DNA of 64,000 bases from UBA1723 sp045629285 (GTDB lineage Bacteria > Bacteroidota > Bacteroidia > Bacteroidales > Paludibacteraceae). The notes beneath the pieces were generated by a model, which saw only the letters and a program-made list of their open reading frames with translations, was not told the DNA's origin and searched no databases. Position numbers and translations under genes: made by a program. Of this stretch, positions 1-9,343 are shown piece after piece. Numbering within the stretch: the stretch's first letter is position 1; each line of letters begins with the position of its first letter. Where the stretch lies: contig JAZQQY010000053.1 of NCBI GenBank assembly GCA_045629285.1, positions 61,850-125,849 of the forward strand. The letters are read 5' to 3'.

Positions 1-503
1 GCAATTTGGAGGTGGTTGTCACTGTAGATTGGCTTGACGAGTTGGGTGTGGATTTTATTTTCATCGAGATTGACGGATGTTATATCCCGTTCCAGATTAC
101 GGAAGAGCGAACAAAGAACAGCGGGCGACTTTTGAAGCTTGACAATATCGATACAAAGGAAGAAGCGGAGCGATTGATTGGAGCGACGGTGTATCTTTCT
201 GCAGATGATGTCGATGAAGAGGCTCTTGAGGATGCCGAATCTATAGATTACGAAGGTTACACAATCTTTGATGCCGATGGAAAAGAGATCGGAGTCATTG
301 ATTATGTCGACTATGACACTGAAAATGTATTGTTCTGTCTTGACTCAAAGGATTCAGCAGGATTCCCAATCATGATTCCGGCTGTGGATGATTTCATTGT
401 AGAGATTGACGACGACAAACAGACCATTGTGATGAACATACCGGATGGACTGTTGGAGTTGAATACAGGTGGAGTTTGCGTCGAGGATGAGGACGATGAT
501 TAA
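1..503 (+). CDS. rimM: Ribosome maturation factor RimM (5'-truncated by window edge)
   Basis: RimM binds ribosomal protein S19 and helps mature the 16S rRNA in the 30S head. The reading frame is already open at base 3, and the first visible residues (N-L-E-V-V-V-T-V-D-W) match the interior of the RimM N-terminal barrel just after the usual GKPHG-type motif. Only about 10-20 residues are therefore missing, and the TTG at base 6 is not the true start. The IDTKEEAERLIGATVY segment and the PRC-barrel-like C-terminal half with IMIPAVDDFIVEID and NIPDGLLEL are characteristic. The tail is acidic (EDEDDD). A lipoprotein gene begins 27 nt downstream, so the two may be co-transcribed. The identification rests on recognised family motifs. 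Confidence 0.88.
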   Translation, partial: NLEVVVTVDWLDELGVDFIFIEIDGCYIPFQITEERTKNSGRLLKLDNIDTKEEAERLIGATVYLSADDVDEEALEDAESIDYEGYTIFDADGKEIGVIDYVDYDTENVLFCLDSKDSAGFPIMIPAVDDFIVEIDDDKQTIVMNIPDGLLELNTGGVCVEDEDDD

Positions 504-530
504 CCCCTACTATTTACACGGTTTTTGAAT

Positions 531-1559
531 ATGCGTATAGTAAATGACATAAAGACGCTTTATGCGATAATATTTATGCTAGGTGCAGTCGGCTGTACCC
601 CGCACACCGAGTTTGAAGTCGCTCCTTGGTACGGCTTCAAGCAGTGCGCTATATCATATACCATGGAAGATAGCTACGACAACCAGTTTAAGATAGCGCT
701 TCCGATCTTCTACGAACATGATTACCCATGTACATTTTTCTTGACAACACGTTGGTGCGACAAAACGAAGTGGGATGCTTTACGTGTCGCTACGACGGAG
801 AGAGGATGTGAGGTAGGTAGCCATACTGTAGACCATGCAGTGTATGATACTCTTACTAGAGAGCGCCAGAAGCAGGATATACTTGACGCTAACGCAAGGA
901 TCAATGTCAAGTTGCCGATGTACAAGTGTAATACGTTCGCATACACAAACTGTGTTGTAGGAGACACAAGCGTCATAAGCAGACATTATTTCGCTGCGCG
1001 TGGATGTCACGGATATGTGGAGCGTGCAACGCCAACTGATTATCTGAACATCAGTTCATTGATGTGTGGTGACAACGAGGCAGTGAGAACATTAGATGAT
1101 TTCAAAAACGGATTCACTACTGCTAAGAATAGTGGAGGCTGGTGTATTTTCTCCCTTTATGATCTTGACGACGGACAAGGATATTCACCATTGTCGTCAA
1201 AGGTGTTGAGAGAGAGCCTTGACTACTTGAAAGAGCAGGAAAAGTCGAATTCGTTCTGGGTCACAACATTCAAGAATGCTGCAAAGTATTCTAAGGAGCG
1301 TGATAGAGCGGAGGTCACAATGCTTAAAGCGACAGACGACAAACTAACTATCTCATTGGAAGATGGCTTGGATGACGAACTATATGATCATCCTTTGTCG
1401 TTGCGTTGCCCGTTACCTTTCGGTTGGAAAGAGGTCGAGGTGCTTCAGAATGAGGTTGTGATCAAGTCGGAAGTTAAGACTATCAATGGCTGTAAATATA
1501 TCATCTTTGACGCTGTACCAAACGGAAATAAAAAGATATATCTAATAAACCTAGAGTAA
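531..1559 (+). CDS. Polysaccharide deacetylase-like (CE4/NodB fold) lipoprotein
   Basis: This 342-residue protein looks like an envelope member of the NodB-homology family, whose enzymes remove acetyl groups from glycans with a bound metal. I prefer the ATG at 531 over the TTG at 525. It gives a lipoprotein signal with Cys at residue 22 after a hydrophobic stretch (GAVGC, a loose lipobox). The metal-binding H-x3-H motif is present as SHTVDH (His98, His102). The usual TFDDG motif is replaced by TMEDSY (Glu46-Asp47), so the catalytic Asp pair is altered and activity is uncertain. The C-terminal ~90 residues look like a small beta domain. The stop overlaps the next ATG by one base (TAATG), which suggests translational coupling. 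Confidence 0.65.
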   Translation: MRIVNDIKTLYAIIFMLGAVGCTPHTEFEVAPWYGFKQCAISYTMEDSYDNQFKIALPIFYEHDYPCTFFLTTRWCDKTKWDALRVATTERGCEVGSHTVDHAVYDTLTRERQKQDILDANARINVKLPMYKCNTFAYTNCVVGDTSVISRHYFAARGCHGYVERATPTDYLNISSLMCGDNEAVRTLDDFKNGFTTAKNSGGWCIFSLYDLDDGQGYSPLSSKVLRESLDYLKEQEKSNSFWVTTFKNAAKYSKERDRAEVTMLKATDDKLTISLEDGLDDELYDHPLSLRCPLPFGWKEVEVLQNEVVIKSEVKTINGCKYIIFDAVPNGNKKIYLINLE

Positions 1560-1993
1560 TGATTGATGTGGAGAAAAAAGCACAATTAGCCGTTCGATTG
1601 AAGGCAGAAGGATTTAATTGTGCTCAAGCAGTATTTGCAGCTTTTGCGGAGGATTACGGAATAGATAAGGCTACAGCGGTTCGTTTAACTGCGGGACTAG
1701 GTGGCGGGGTTGCCAAAATGAAGGGTGTTTGCGGTGCATATCTAGGTGCTGCGATGCTATCCGGATTGGAGGAAGGATGTGTTGATCCGGCAGATATGGC
1801 AGGAAAGGAGCATGCTTACAAGGTGGCTCAGGACCTTGCAATGCGATTCAAGGAGCAGAACGGCAGCACAATATGTGCCGAACTTCGTGGAGTTAAGCCA
1901 AATCCAGATGTAAAGGAGATAATTCCTTGCGGTACGCTTGTGGAGCGTGCTGCACGTATCTATGCTGAGTATCTAAATACTAAAAAAGCATAA
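1559..1993 (+). CDS. C_GCAxxG_C_C family protein
   Basis: This small 144-residue protein has the Cys-rich signature that names the family: FNCAQAVFAAF, then GGGVAKMKGVCGAYLGA, then a Cys in STICAEL and a last one in IPCGTLVERAA. Members are thought to be redox-active or to bind a metal or cofactor through these cysteines. The precise function is not established. No signal peptide is visible, so it should be cytoplasmic. It starts within the stop codon of the upstream deacetylase-like gene (TAATG), so it is probably the last gene of a rimM-containing transcript. A separate Bacteroidota promoter for secA follows. Confidence 0.8.
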   Translation: MIDVEKKAQLAVRLKAEGFNCAQAVFAAFAEDYGIDKATAVRLTAGLGGGVAKMKGVCGAYLGAAMLSGLEEGCVDPADMAGKEHAYKVAQDLAMRFKEQNGSTICAELRGVKPNPDVKEIIPCGTLVERAARIYAEYLNTKKA

Positions 1994-2042
1994 AAAATCG
2001 TCCTTGTTAGCAAAAAGGGTGGTTTATACGCAAAATAAAATG

Positions 2043-2050
2043 TATTTTTG
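2043..2050 (+). promoter_or_regulatory. Probable secA promoter -7 element (TATTTTTG)
   Basis: The sequence exactly matches the Bacteroidota -7 consensus TAnnTTTG and lies 53 nt before the secA ATG. The -33 region around 2022-2026 (GGTTTAT) is a weak match to TTTG. Confidence 0.55.
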
Positions 2051-2103
2051 CGTGAATTTTCATGTAGAGACATTATTGAATAATATATAAATTGATATAA
2101 AAT

Positions 2104-5100
2104 ATGGGATTCGGGAATTTTTTGTCCAAGCTATTTGGAAATAAGGCCCAGAGAGATATGGCTCTAATTCAGCCTTACGTGCAGAAGGTAGAGCAAATCT
2201 ATCCTTCAATACAGGCATTGTCGAACGACGACCTACGTGCCCGTACTGAGGAGATCAAGCAGAGAATTCAGGACTACGTATCTTCAGAGACAAAGGAAAT
2301 CGCAGACCTAAGATCGCAGATTGAGGCGCAGGAAATTGAGCAGAGAGAAAGAACTTATGCAAAGATTGATAAACTTGAGAAGGTAAAACTTGACAAGTTT
2401 GAAGAGGTCCTTACAGAGGTTCTTCCTGAAGTATTTGCAATCGTTAAGGATACAGCGCGTCGTTTTACAGAGCAGAAGGATGTTGTTGTAAAGGCAACTG
2501 ACCTTGACCGCGAATTCGCAGAAAAATTTGATTTCGTTGATATCGACGGTGACAACGCCGTTTATCATAACGAGTGGCAAGCTGGTGGTAACCCAACAGT
2601 TTGGAACATGATCCACTACAATGTACAGATCTTCGGTGGTGTCGTATTGCACCAGGGTAAGATAGCCGAGATGGCTACCGGTGAGGGTAAGACATTGGTA
2701 GGTACATTGCCAATCTTCTTGAATGCGTTGACTCACAACGGTGTTCACGTCATCACAGTTAACGACTACTTGTCAAAGCGTGACTCTGAGTGGATGGGAC
2801 CTCTATACATGTTCCATGGTTTGACAGTAGACTGTATCGATAAGCATCAGCCTAACTCAGATGCTCGTCGTAAGGCATATATGGCCGATATCACATTCGG
2901 TACAAACAACGAGTTTGGTTTCGACTACTTGCGTGATAACATGGCAGGTAGAGTCGAGGAACTTGTGCAGCGTCAGCACAACTATGCGATCGTCGATGAG
3001 GTTGACTCAGTATTGATCGACGATGCACGTACTCCATTGATCATTTCAGGTCCTATGGACCGTTCAAAGAGCAACGAGCAGTTGTTCAACGAATACAAGC
3101 CACGTGTAGAGCACTTGGTCGGCTTGCAGAAGGTGATGGCCACAAATTATTTGACAGAGGCTAAGCGTTTGTTGAAGGAGACAGACAAGAAGAGCCAGGA
3201 AGAAGGATCTTTGGCCTTGTTCCGCTCTTACAAGGCTTTGCCTAAGAATGCACCGTTGATCAAGTTCTTGAGTGAGCCAGGAATCAAGCCTCTTTTGTTG
3301 AAGACAGAGGAGTACTACATTGCCGAGAACAACAAGAATATGCATATCGCTACAGACCCTCTATACTTCGTTATCGACGAGCGTCACAATAGCATTATGC
3401 TTACAGATAAAGGTATTGACGCATTGACAGGTGCCAGCGAGGACCCAGAGTTCTTCGTGTTGCCGGATATCGGTAGTGAGATGGTAGATTTGGAGAATAT
3501 GAATCTTTCATCTTCGGAGTTGGCAGAGAAGAAGGACGAGTTGATGCAGAACTACGCAGTAAAGAGCGAGCGCATCCACACAATCAATCAGCTTTTGAAG
3601 GCTTACACATTGTTCATCAAGGACGACCAGTACGTCGTTATGGATGGCAAGGTAATGATTGTTGATGAGCAGACTGGTCGTATCATGGATGGCCGTCGTT
3701 ACTCTGACGGTTTGCACCAGGCTTTGGAAGCAAAGGAGGGTGTAGAAGTTGAGGCTGCAACTCAGACATACGCTACTATTACATTGCAGAACTACTTCCG
3801 TATGTACCACAAGCTTGCCGGAATGACAGGTACAGCTGAGACAGAGGCAGGTGAGTTCTGGAATATCTATAAGTTGGACGTTGTGGTTATTCCGACAAAT
3901 CGTCCGATCGCAAGAATAGATATGAACGACCGTATCTACCGCACACAGCGTGAGAAGTACAACGCTGTTATTGATGAGATCGAGTCGTTGACAAAGCAGG
4001 GCCGTCCAGTATTGGTCGGTACCACTTCAGTTGAGATCTCAGAGTTGTTGAGCAAGATGTTGCGTCTACGTAAGATCGAGCACAACGTGTTGAATGCAAA
4101 ACTACACCAGAAGGAGGCAGAGATCGTTGCCGAGGCTGGTAAGAGCAAGACTGTAACTATCGCCACTAACATGGCCGGTCGTGGTACCGATATCAAGCTT
4201 TCTAAGGAGATCAAGGACGCAGGTGGTTTGGCTATCATCGGTACAGAGCGCCACGAGTCTCGTCGAGTTGACCGTCAGTTGCGTGGTCGTGCAGGTCGTC
4301 AGGGAGATCCAGGTTCTTCAGTGTTCTTCGTATCATTGGAAGATAAGTTGATGCGTCTATTCGGTTCGGAGAAGATTGCATACGTAATGGAGAAGATGGG
4401 TGTGAAAGACGGTGAGATGATTGAGAGCAACATGGTCACTAAGTCAATCGAGAGAGCCCAGAAGAAGGTAGAGGAAAACCATTTCGGTGTTCGTAAGCGT
4501 TTGATTGAGTACGATGATGTAATGAACAACCAGAGAGAGGTGGTTTATCGTCGTCGTCGCGAGACATTGCGTGGAGAGAGAATGGGTGTCAACATCATGG
4601 ATATGATTTACGGTGTTGCACACAGAATTGTGGGAGAGACAAAGGGAATGTTGAGCTACGCAGACTTCAAGAATGAGGTGGTTCGTCTATTGTCTTTCGA
4701 CACACAGATTCCTGAGTCTGATTACCAGAATTTGAAGGATACAGAGTTGATTCAGAAGCTGTTTGAGGAGGCTATGGCTACATTCAAGCGTCGTACTGAG
4801 ACAATCTCACAGCAGGCTTACCCTGTGTTGAAGAATATCCTTGACCAGCATCCAGAGGGCGGTATGGTAGGCGTTCCTATCACAGACGGAAGATATGTTT
4901 ACAGCATTACTGTTAACTTGAAGGATTCTGTTGACTGCCAGTGCAAGGATGTTGTTAAGGAGTTCGAACGTCGTACATTGCTTCACTCTATCGATTCCAA
5001 GTGGAAAGAGCACTTGCGTGAGATGGATGATTTGAAGAACTCAGTTCAGAATGCACACTACGAGCAGAAGGATCCACTTGTAATCTACAAGATTGAGTCG

Positions 5101-5460
5101 TACAACTTGTTCTCTGCTATGCTTGACGATATGAATCAGGAGGCTGTCAATGTATTGATGCGTGGACAGATTTTGATGCAGCAGAACGATGATGCTGAGG
5201 CTCAGGCTCTTGCAGCAGAGGAGGCAGCTCGTCGTCAGGCTTTGGCTGAGGCTAAGGAGGCTGAGGAGAGAATGAAATCGATGCAGATGAGCAGAACTGA
5301 GGGTCTAGAGGAAGCTCCTGAGGAGGAATCTCCACTTCAGCAGATTTCACAGCAGAAGCAGATGCCTGCAGACGCAGGTGTGAAGATCGGCAGAAACGAT
5401 CCATGTCCATGCGGAAGCGGTAAGAAGTACAAGCACTGCTGCGGTAAAGACGAACAATAA
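2104..5460 (+). CDS. secA: Preprotein translocase ATPase SecA
   Basis: SecA is the ATP-driven motor that pushes unfolded preproteins through SecYEG. At 1118 residues it is longer than the ~900-residue enterobacterial form, as is usual in Bacteroidota, which carry extra sequence in the first ATPase half. Visible motifs are the Walker A box TGEGKT (residues 192-197), the DEVD box (298-301), the SAT-like GTSVEIS and TNMAGRGTDI motifs, and the RGRAGRQGDPG arginine-finger segment. The C-terminal zinc tail CPCGSGKKYKHCC (1101-1113) binds zinc and contacts SecB or ribosomes. The coding sequence uses a restricted codon set, consistent with high expression. It is followed by a strong terminator, so it is probably monocistronic. 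Confidence 0.98.
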   Translation: MGFGNFLSKLFGNKAQRDMALIQPYVQKVEQIYPSIQALSNDDLRARTEEIKQRIQDYVSSETKEIADLRSQIEAQEIEQRERTYAKIDKLEKVKLDKFEEVLTEVLPEVFAIVKDTARRFTEQKDVVVKATDLDREFAEKFDFVDIDGDNAVYHNEWQAGGNPTVWNMIHYNVQIFGGVVLHQGKIAEMATGEGKTLVGTLPIFLNALTHNGVHVITVNDYLSKRDSEWMGPLYMFHGLTVDCIDKHQPNSDARRKAYMADITFGTNNEFGFDYLRDNMAGRVEELVQRQHNYAIVDEVDSVLIDDARTPLIISGPMDRSKSNEQLFNEYKPRVEHLVGLQKVMATNYLTEAKRLLKETDKKSQEEGSLALFRSYKALPKNAPLIKFLSEPGIKPLLLKTEEYYIAENNKNMHIATDPLYFVIDERHNSIMLTDKGIDALTGASEDPEFFVLPDIGSEMVDLENMNLSSSELAEKKDELMQNYAVKSERIHTINQLLKAYTLFIKDDQYVVMDGKVMIVDEQTGRIMDGRRYSDGLHQALEAKEGVEVEAATQTYATITLQNYFRMYHKLAGMTGTAETEAGEFWNIYKLDVVVIPTNRPIARIDMNDRIYRTQREKYNAVIDEIESLTKQGRPVLVGTTSVEISELLSKMLRLRKIEHNVLNAKLHQKEAEIVAEAGKSKTVTIATNMAGRGTDIKLSKEIKDAGGLAIIGTERHESRRVDRQLRGRAGRQGDPGSSVFFVSLEDKLMRLFGSEKIAYVMEKMGVKDGEMIESNMVTKSIERAQKKVEENHFGVRKRLIEYDDVMNNQREVVYRRRRETLRGERMGVNIMDMIYGVAHRIVGETKGMLSYADFKNEVVRLLSFDTQIPESDYQNLKDTELIQKLFEEAMATFKRRTETISQQAYPVLKNILDQHPEGGMVGVPITDGRYVYSITVNLKDSVDCQCKDVVKEFERRTLLHSIDSKWKEHLREMDDLKNSVQNAHYEQKDPLVIYKIESYNLFSAMLDDMNQEAVNVLMRGQILMQQNDDAEAQALAAEEAARRQALAEAKEAEERMKSMQMSRTEGLEEAPEEESPLQQISQQKQMPADAGVKIGRNDPCPCGSGKKYKHCCGKDEQ

Positions 5461-5487
5461 TCGATTATAATTAGCCAATTATAAATT

Positions 5488-5521
5488 GAGGCGTGTTTTG
5501 CATCAAAAACACGCCTCTTTT
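5488..5521 (+). terminator. Rho-independent terminator after secA
   Basis: A perfect 12-bp stem (GAGGCGTGTTTT, 5488-5499, with its complement at 5506-5517) has a 6-nt loop and is followed by a T-rich tract. It separates secA from lgt. Confidence 0.92.
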
Positions 5522-5538
5522 CTTAAAAACGATAGAGT

Positions 5539-6384
5539 ATGTTAGATATGTTAGGATATATTACTTGGACTGCTAATCCGATCGCGTTTACGATTCCAGG
5601 ATTGGACTTTCCGGTAAGATGGTATGGAATGATGTGGGCTTTCGGTTTCTTACTTGGCTACATCACAGAGAAGTGTATCTATAAGCGTGAAGGTTTGCCA
5701 GACACTGCCATTGACGACTTTTTGACTTACATGGCAGTATTCACAGTAATCGGAGCTCGTCTAGGACATTGCTTCTTCTATGATCCTGGATACTATTCTT
5801 CGCACCTTTTTGAGGTGCTTTTGATAAACAAAGGAGGATTGTCTAGCCATGGTGGATGCGTCGGTATTTTGATCGGAATGTATATCTTCAGCCGACGTGT
5901 GGCAAAGCATAGCTATACATGGGTGCTTGACCGTACTGTAATTGCTGTTGCGATTACAGGATGCTGCATCAGATTCGGCAACTTGATGAACCATGAAATC
6001 TTCGGACATGCTACGGATGTGCCTTGGGCTTTCCGTTTCGTTGAGAACACTCATTCGTGGATGTTAGGTAAGGCAGAACCGATATTTACTGTTCCAAGCC
6101 ATCCTACCCAGATATATGAGATGCTCTATTGTATAGTCACATATATTACTTGCATGTTCTTGTACTGGAAGACGAATGCACGCAAGTATGAAGGCTTGAT
6201 ATTGGGAGTCTTCTTTGAAGGAGTTTTCTTGACAAGATTCTTGCTTGAATTCATCAAGAATAATCAGGAGAATTTTGAAGATGATATGATGTTCAATATG
6301 GGTCAGTGGTTGAGTGTCCCGCTAATCGTCGCTGGATTCTATTTGTTCTATAAGGCGTATGAGCAATATAAGGAGGAGGCATGA
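5539..6384 (+). CDS. lgt: Prolipoprotein diacylglyceryl transferase Lgt
   Basis: Lgt transfers diacylglycerol from phosphatidylglycerol to the lipobox cysteine of prolipoproteins, the first step of lipoprotein maturation in the inner membrane. The 281-residue protein has about seven hydrophobic segments. It has the conserved GGLSSHGG segment, the signature around RFGNLMNHEIFG (Arg-Gly-Asn substrate site), and SHPTQIYE near the C-terminal third. A second ATG lies three codons downstream at 5548; the first was kept because spacing to a purine-rich stretch is similar. It overlaps nfo by 4 nt (ATGA), so the two are translationally coupled. Lgt serves the many lipoproteins encoded in this window. 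Confidence 0.95.
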   Translation: MLDMLGYITWTANPIAFTIPGLDFPVRWYGMMWAFGFLLGYITEKCIYKREGLPDTAIDDFLTYMAVFTVIGARLGHCFFYDPGYYSSHLFEVLLINKGGLSSHGGCVGILIGMYIFSRRVAKHSYTWVLDRTVIAVAITGCCIRFGNLMNHEIFGHATDVPWAFRFVENTHSWMLGKAEPIFTVPSHPTQIYEMLYCIVTYITCMFLYWKTNARKYEGLILGVFFEGVFLTRFLLEFIKNNQENFEDDMMFNMGQWLSVPLIVAGFYLFYKAYEQYKEEA

Positions 6385-7229
6385 AACATATAGGAGCACA
6401 TGTGTCGGCATCGGGTGGAGTGGAGAACGTGCCTGTTAATGCCGAAGCGATAAAGGCGAATGCTTTCGCTTTGTTCACTAAGAATCAGCGACAGTGGGTA
6501 TCTGCTCCGTTGAGCGAGAAATCCATCGCGTTGTTCAAAAAGAGGACGCAGGAGATCGGCGTCGACGCGGATTATATTCTTCCTCACGATAGTTATCTTA
6601 TCAATCTTGGTCATCCTGAGACGGAGGGGTTGGAAAAATCACGTGCTGCTTTCTTGGACGAGATGCAGAGATGTGAGCAACTTGGATTGAAACTCCTTAA
6701 TTTCCACCCAGGAAGCCATTTGAAGGCAATCTCAGTCGACGAGTGTCTGGCTCGCATCGCAGAGTCGATCAATATCACGTTGAGCAAGACATCTGGAGTT
6801 TGCGCAGTCATTGAGAATACTGCAGGTCAAGGATCGAATGTCGGCAATAAATTTGAAGAAATAGCCAAGATTATCAGTATGGTCGACGACAAAAGCCGCG
6901 TAGGAGTCTGCATAGATACATGCCATACGTTCGCAGCTGGATACGATTTGCGTACTGCGGAGGCTTGTGAAGCTACATTTGCTGAGTTTGATAAGGTGGT
7001 AGGATTGAAATATCTTCGTGCTATGCATATCAACGATTCAATGAAACCACTCGGATCTAAAGTCGACAGACACAACAGCATCGGCAAAGGAGAGATTGGC
7101 ATTGAATGTTTCAAATGGATCATGCAACAGGATATATTCAATGATATTCCGTTGATTCTAGAGACCCCGGATGAGTCTATTTGGGCAGAAGAAATTGCAC
7201 TTTTGAGAGATTTTGAGTCTAAAAAGTAA
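6381..7229 (+). CDS. nfo: Endonuclease IV (AP endonuclease) Nfo
   Basis: Endonuclease IV cleaves the DNA backbone 5' of abasic sites in base-excision repair using three zinc ions. The 282-residue length is typical. Zinc-ligand motifs are present in order: HVSASGG (N-terminus), NFHPGSH, VIENTAGQGSNVG, GVCIDTCHTFAAGYD, HINDSMKPLGSKVDRHNSIG and LILETPDES. The start ATG overlaps the lgt stop (ATGA), so expression is probably coupled to lgt. The stop is followed by the promoter of the phosphohexomutase gene. Confidence 0.97.
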   Translation: MKHIGAHVSASGGVENVPVNAEAIKANAFALFTKNQRQWVSAPLSEKSIALFKKRTQEIGVDADYILPHDSYLINLGHPETEGLEKSRAAFLDEMQRCEQLGLKLLNFHPGSHLKAISVDECLARIAESINITLSKTSGVCAVIENTAGQGSNVGNKFEEIAKIISMVDDKSRVGVCIDTCHTFAAGYDLRTAEACEATFAEFDKVVGLKYLRAMHINDSMKPLGSKVDRHNSIGKGEIGIECFKWIMQQDIFNDIPLILETPDESIWAEEIALLRDFESKK

Positions 7230-7249
7230 CAATTTTTAACATTTGGATA

Positions 7250-7279
7250 TTTGTAATCAGTTATAAAGTAATATCTTTG
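7250..7279 (+). promoter_or_regulatory. Bacteroidota promoter of the phosphohexomutase gene
   Basis: TTTG at 7250-7253 and TATCTTTG at 7272-7279 are separated by 18 nt, close to the TTTG / TAnnTTTG consensus for the Bacteroidota primary sigma factor. The ATG lies 29 nt downstream at 7309. Confidence 0.7.
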
Positions 7280-7308
7280 TAGGCAAACAAAGAAAACAAT
7301 TAAATAAC

Positions 7309-9048
7309 ATGGATAATACAGCATTATTGCAAGAAGTAACAGCCAAAGCTCAGGTTTGGCTAAACGGTAACTTTGATGAGGATACAAAGAAAGAGGTTAA
7401 GGCTCTTTTGGATTCATCTGACAAGAATGCATTGATTGACGCATTTTACCGTGACTTGGAATTCGGTACTGGTGGTCTTCGTGGTATCATGGGTGCTGGA
7501 ACAAACCGTATGAACAAGTATGTAGTTGGTATGGCCACTCAGGGCTTTGCTAACTATCTAAAGAAGAATTTCGCTGACCGTAAGCAGATTTCAGTAGTGG
7601 TTGGTCACGACTGTCGTAACAATTCACGTCTATTCGCTGAGACAGTTGCTGACATTTTCTCTGCAAACGGAATCCAGGTATATCTATTTGAGGCATTGCG
7701 TCCAACACCAGAGATCTCATTCGCTATTCGTCAGTTGAAGGCACAGGCTGGTGTTAACGTAACAGCAAGCCACAACCCACGTGAGTACAACGGATACAAG
7801 GCTTATTGGGAGGATGGTGCACAGGTGTTGGCTCCACACGATAAGGGTATCATCGACGAGGTTAACAAGGTAAAGGTAGAGGACGTTAAGTTCGCTGGCA
7901 ACAAGGATCTAATCAAGATCATTGGTGGTGAGATGGACTTCGACTATATGACAGCTGTACACGAGGCTTTGATCGACCAGGACGTAATCAACCGTCAGAA
8001 GGATCTTAACATCGTTTACTCGGCAATGCACGGAACAGGACGTGTGATCGTTCCACTTTGCTTGCGTTCATGGGGATTCCAGAACATCAACGTCGTTCCA
8101 GAGCAGATGATTGTAGACGGTAACTTCCCTACAGTAGTAAGCCCTAATCCAGAGAACGCTGAGGCTATGACACTTGGTATGAAGCTTGGTACTAAGCTTA
8201 ATGCAGACCTAGTTGTAGCAACAGACCCAGACGCTGACCGTCTTGCTATCGTATGCCGCGACAACAAGGGTGAGTGGATGATCATCAACGGTAACCAGAC
8301 AGCAATGATGTTCTGCTACTACATCATCACTAACATGAAGAAGCTTGGCAAGATGACAGGTAACGAGTTCCTTGTTAAGACAATCGTTACAACAGAGGTT
8401 ATCGCTGAGATCGCTAAGAAGAACAATATTGAGCTTCGTGATTGCTACACAGGATTCAAGTGGATCGCACGTGAGATCGCAATCTCAGAGGGCAAGAAGA
8501 AATACATCGGTGGTGGTGAGGAGAGCTTCGGATTCCTACCATTCGACAAGGTACGTGATAAGGATGCTCCAGCATCAATCTGTTTGATCTGTGAGATCGC
8601 AGCTTGGGCAAAGGATCAGGGCAAGACTCTATACGATTTGTTGATGCAGATCTACCAGGAGTACGGGTTCTCTAAGGAGTTCACAATCAACGTTACTAAG
8701 CCAGGTAAGAGCGGTGCAGACGAGATCAAGGCAATGATGGAAGGCTTCCGTGCTAACCCTCCAAAGGATCTAGGTGGCAGCAAGGTGTCTGTAGTTAAGG
8801 ATTTCAAGACTCTTGAGATGACTACAGCAGCTGGAAAGCAGAAGCTTGACATGCCAGAGACAAGCAACGTGCTTCAGTGGTTCTGTGAGGATGGCACTAA
8901 GGTATCAGTTCGTCCTTCAGGTACAGAGCCAAAGATCAAGTTCTACTGCGAGGTTAAGGGCACAATGAAGTCTGCTGCTGACTACGCTGATCAGAACGAG
9001 AAGGCTACAGCTAAGATCGAGGCAATCAAGAAGTCGCTAGGACTTTAA
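7309..9048 (+). CDS. Phosphoglucomutase / phosphomannomutase family protein
   Basis: This alpha-D-phosphohexomutase interconverts hexose-1-phosphate and hexose-6-phosphate and feeds glycogen, nucleotide-sugar and surface-glycan synthesis. The 579-residue protein shows all four family signatures: the phosphoserine loop TASHNPREYNGYK, the metal loop DPDADRLAI, the sugar-binding loop GGGEESFGF, and the phosphate-binding loop RPSGTEPKIKFY near the C-terminus. The length and the KAYWEDGAQ context fit the long PGM2-like bacterial subgroup, so glucose-1-phosphate is the likelier substrate. That assignment is an inference. Codon use is strongly biased, as in secA and pgi. It has its own promoter and terminator. 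Confidence 0.93.
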   Translation: MDNTALLQEVTAKAQVWLNGNFDEDTKKEVKALLDSSDKNALIDAFYRDLEFGTGGLRGIMGAGTNRMNKYVVGMATQGFANYLKKNFADRKQISVVVGHDCRNNSRLFAETVADIFSANGIQVYLFEALRPTPEISFAIRQLKAQAGVNVTASHNPREYNGYKAYWEDGAQVLAPHDKGIIDEVNKVKVEDVKFAGNKDLIKIIGGEMDFDYMTAVHEALIDQDVINRQKDLNIVYSAMHGTGRVIVPLCLRSWGFQNINVVPEQMIVDGNFPTVVSPNPENAEAMTLGMKLGTKLNADLVVATDPDADRLAIVCRDNKGEWMIINGNQTAMMFCYYIITNMKKLGKMTGNEFLVKTIVTTEVIAEIAKKNNIELRDCYTGFKWIAREIAISEGKKKYIGGGEESFGFLPFDKVRDKDAPASICLICEIAAWAKDQGKTLYDLLMQIYQEYGFSKEFTINVTKPGKSGADEIKAMMEGFRANPPKDLGGSKVSVVKDFKTLEMTTAAGKQKLDMPETSNVLQWFCEDGTKVSVRPSGTEPKIKFYCEVKGTMKSAADYADQNEKATAKIEAIKKSLGL

Positions 9049-9120
9049 TTGATAGAATTATCCGATGAGACAGTGTCTCATCGCACGAAACAGGGATGAT
9101 ATCCCGTCGCATTATACAGA

Positions 9121-9148
9121 GGCACCTCAGAAATGAGGGGCCTTTTTT
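9121..9148 (+). terminator. Terminator after the phosphohexomutase gene
   Basis: An 8-bp stem with one mismatch (9121-9128 with 9135-9142) is followed by six T residues. A second perfect hairpin (GATGAGAC, 9064-9071, with 9075-9082) lies just upstream. Confidence 0.8.
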
Positions 9149-9167
9149 ATTTTAAAGGCAATTATTC

Positions 9168-9203
9168 GGACCCTCTAAATCTCCCTTAAAGGGAGACTTT
9201 GGG
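9168..9203 (-). repeat. Dispersed repeat family R, copy R1 (inverted)
   Basis: GGACCCTCTAAAT followed by the palindromic core CTCCCTTAAAGGGAG and ACTTTGG. Relative to copies R2-R5 and R7 it is in the opposite orientation. The same block recurs at 23909-23944. Together with R2 it brackets the PD-(D/E)XK gene. Confidence 0.8.
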
Positions 9204-9294
9204 CAGGAATGATGAAATAATCTTCGTGGGAAAGATGCCAATCAATTCCTATTCCCTCCAATGCGAGTAGGAGTGAGCAGTAAATAGAAAAATT

Positions 9295-9324
9295 AAAGCG
9301 TGAGAATTTTGATTCCCACGCTTT
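9295..9324 (-). terminator. Terminator for the minus-strand PD-(D/E)XK gene
   Basis: A 12-bp stem with one mismatch (9295-9306 with 9313-9324) has an A-rich left flank that reads as a U tract on the minus strand. It lies 20 nt beyond the stop of the gene ending at 9344. Confidence 0.7.
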
Positions 9325-9343
9325 TGGCTTATTGACTTGCAAT

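Noticed and set aside
6..503. TTG at base 6 as the start of RimM
   Set aside because: The frame is open upstream to the window edge and the first residues already lie within the RimM barrel.
525..530. TTG start for the deacetylase-like lipoprotein
   Set aside because: ATG at 531 gives a normal signal peptide and needs no rare start codon.
9064..9082. Hairpin after the phosphohexomutase gene as the main terminator
   Set aside because: The stem is perfect but no T tract follows. The stem at 9121-9142 with six T residues is the better candidate.
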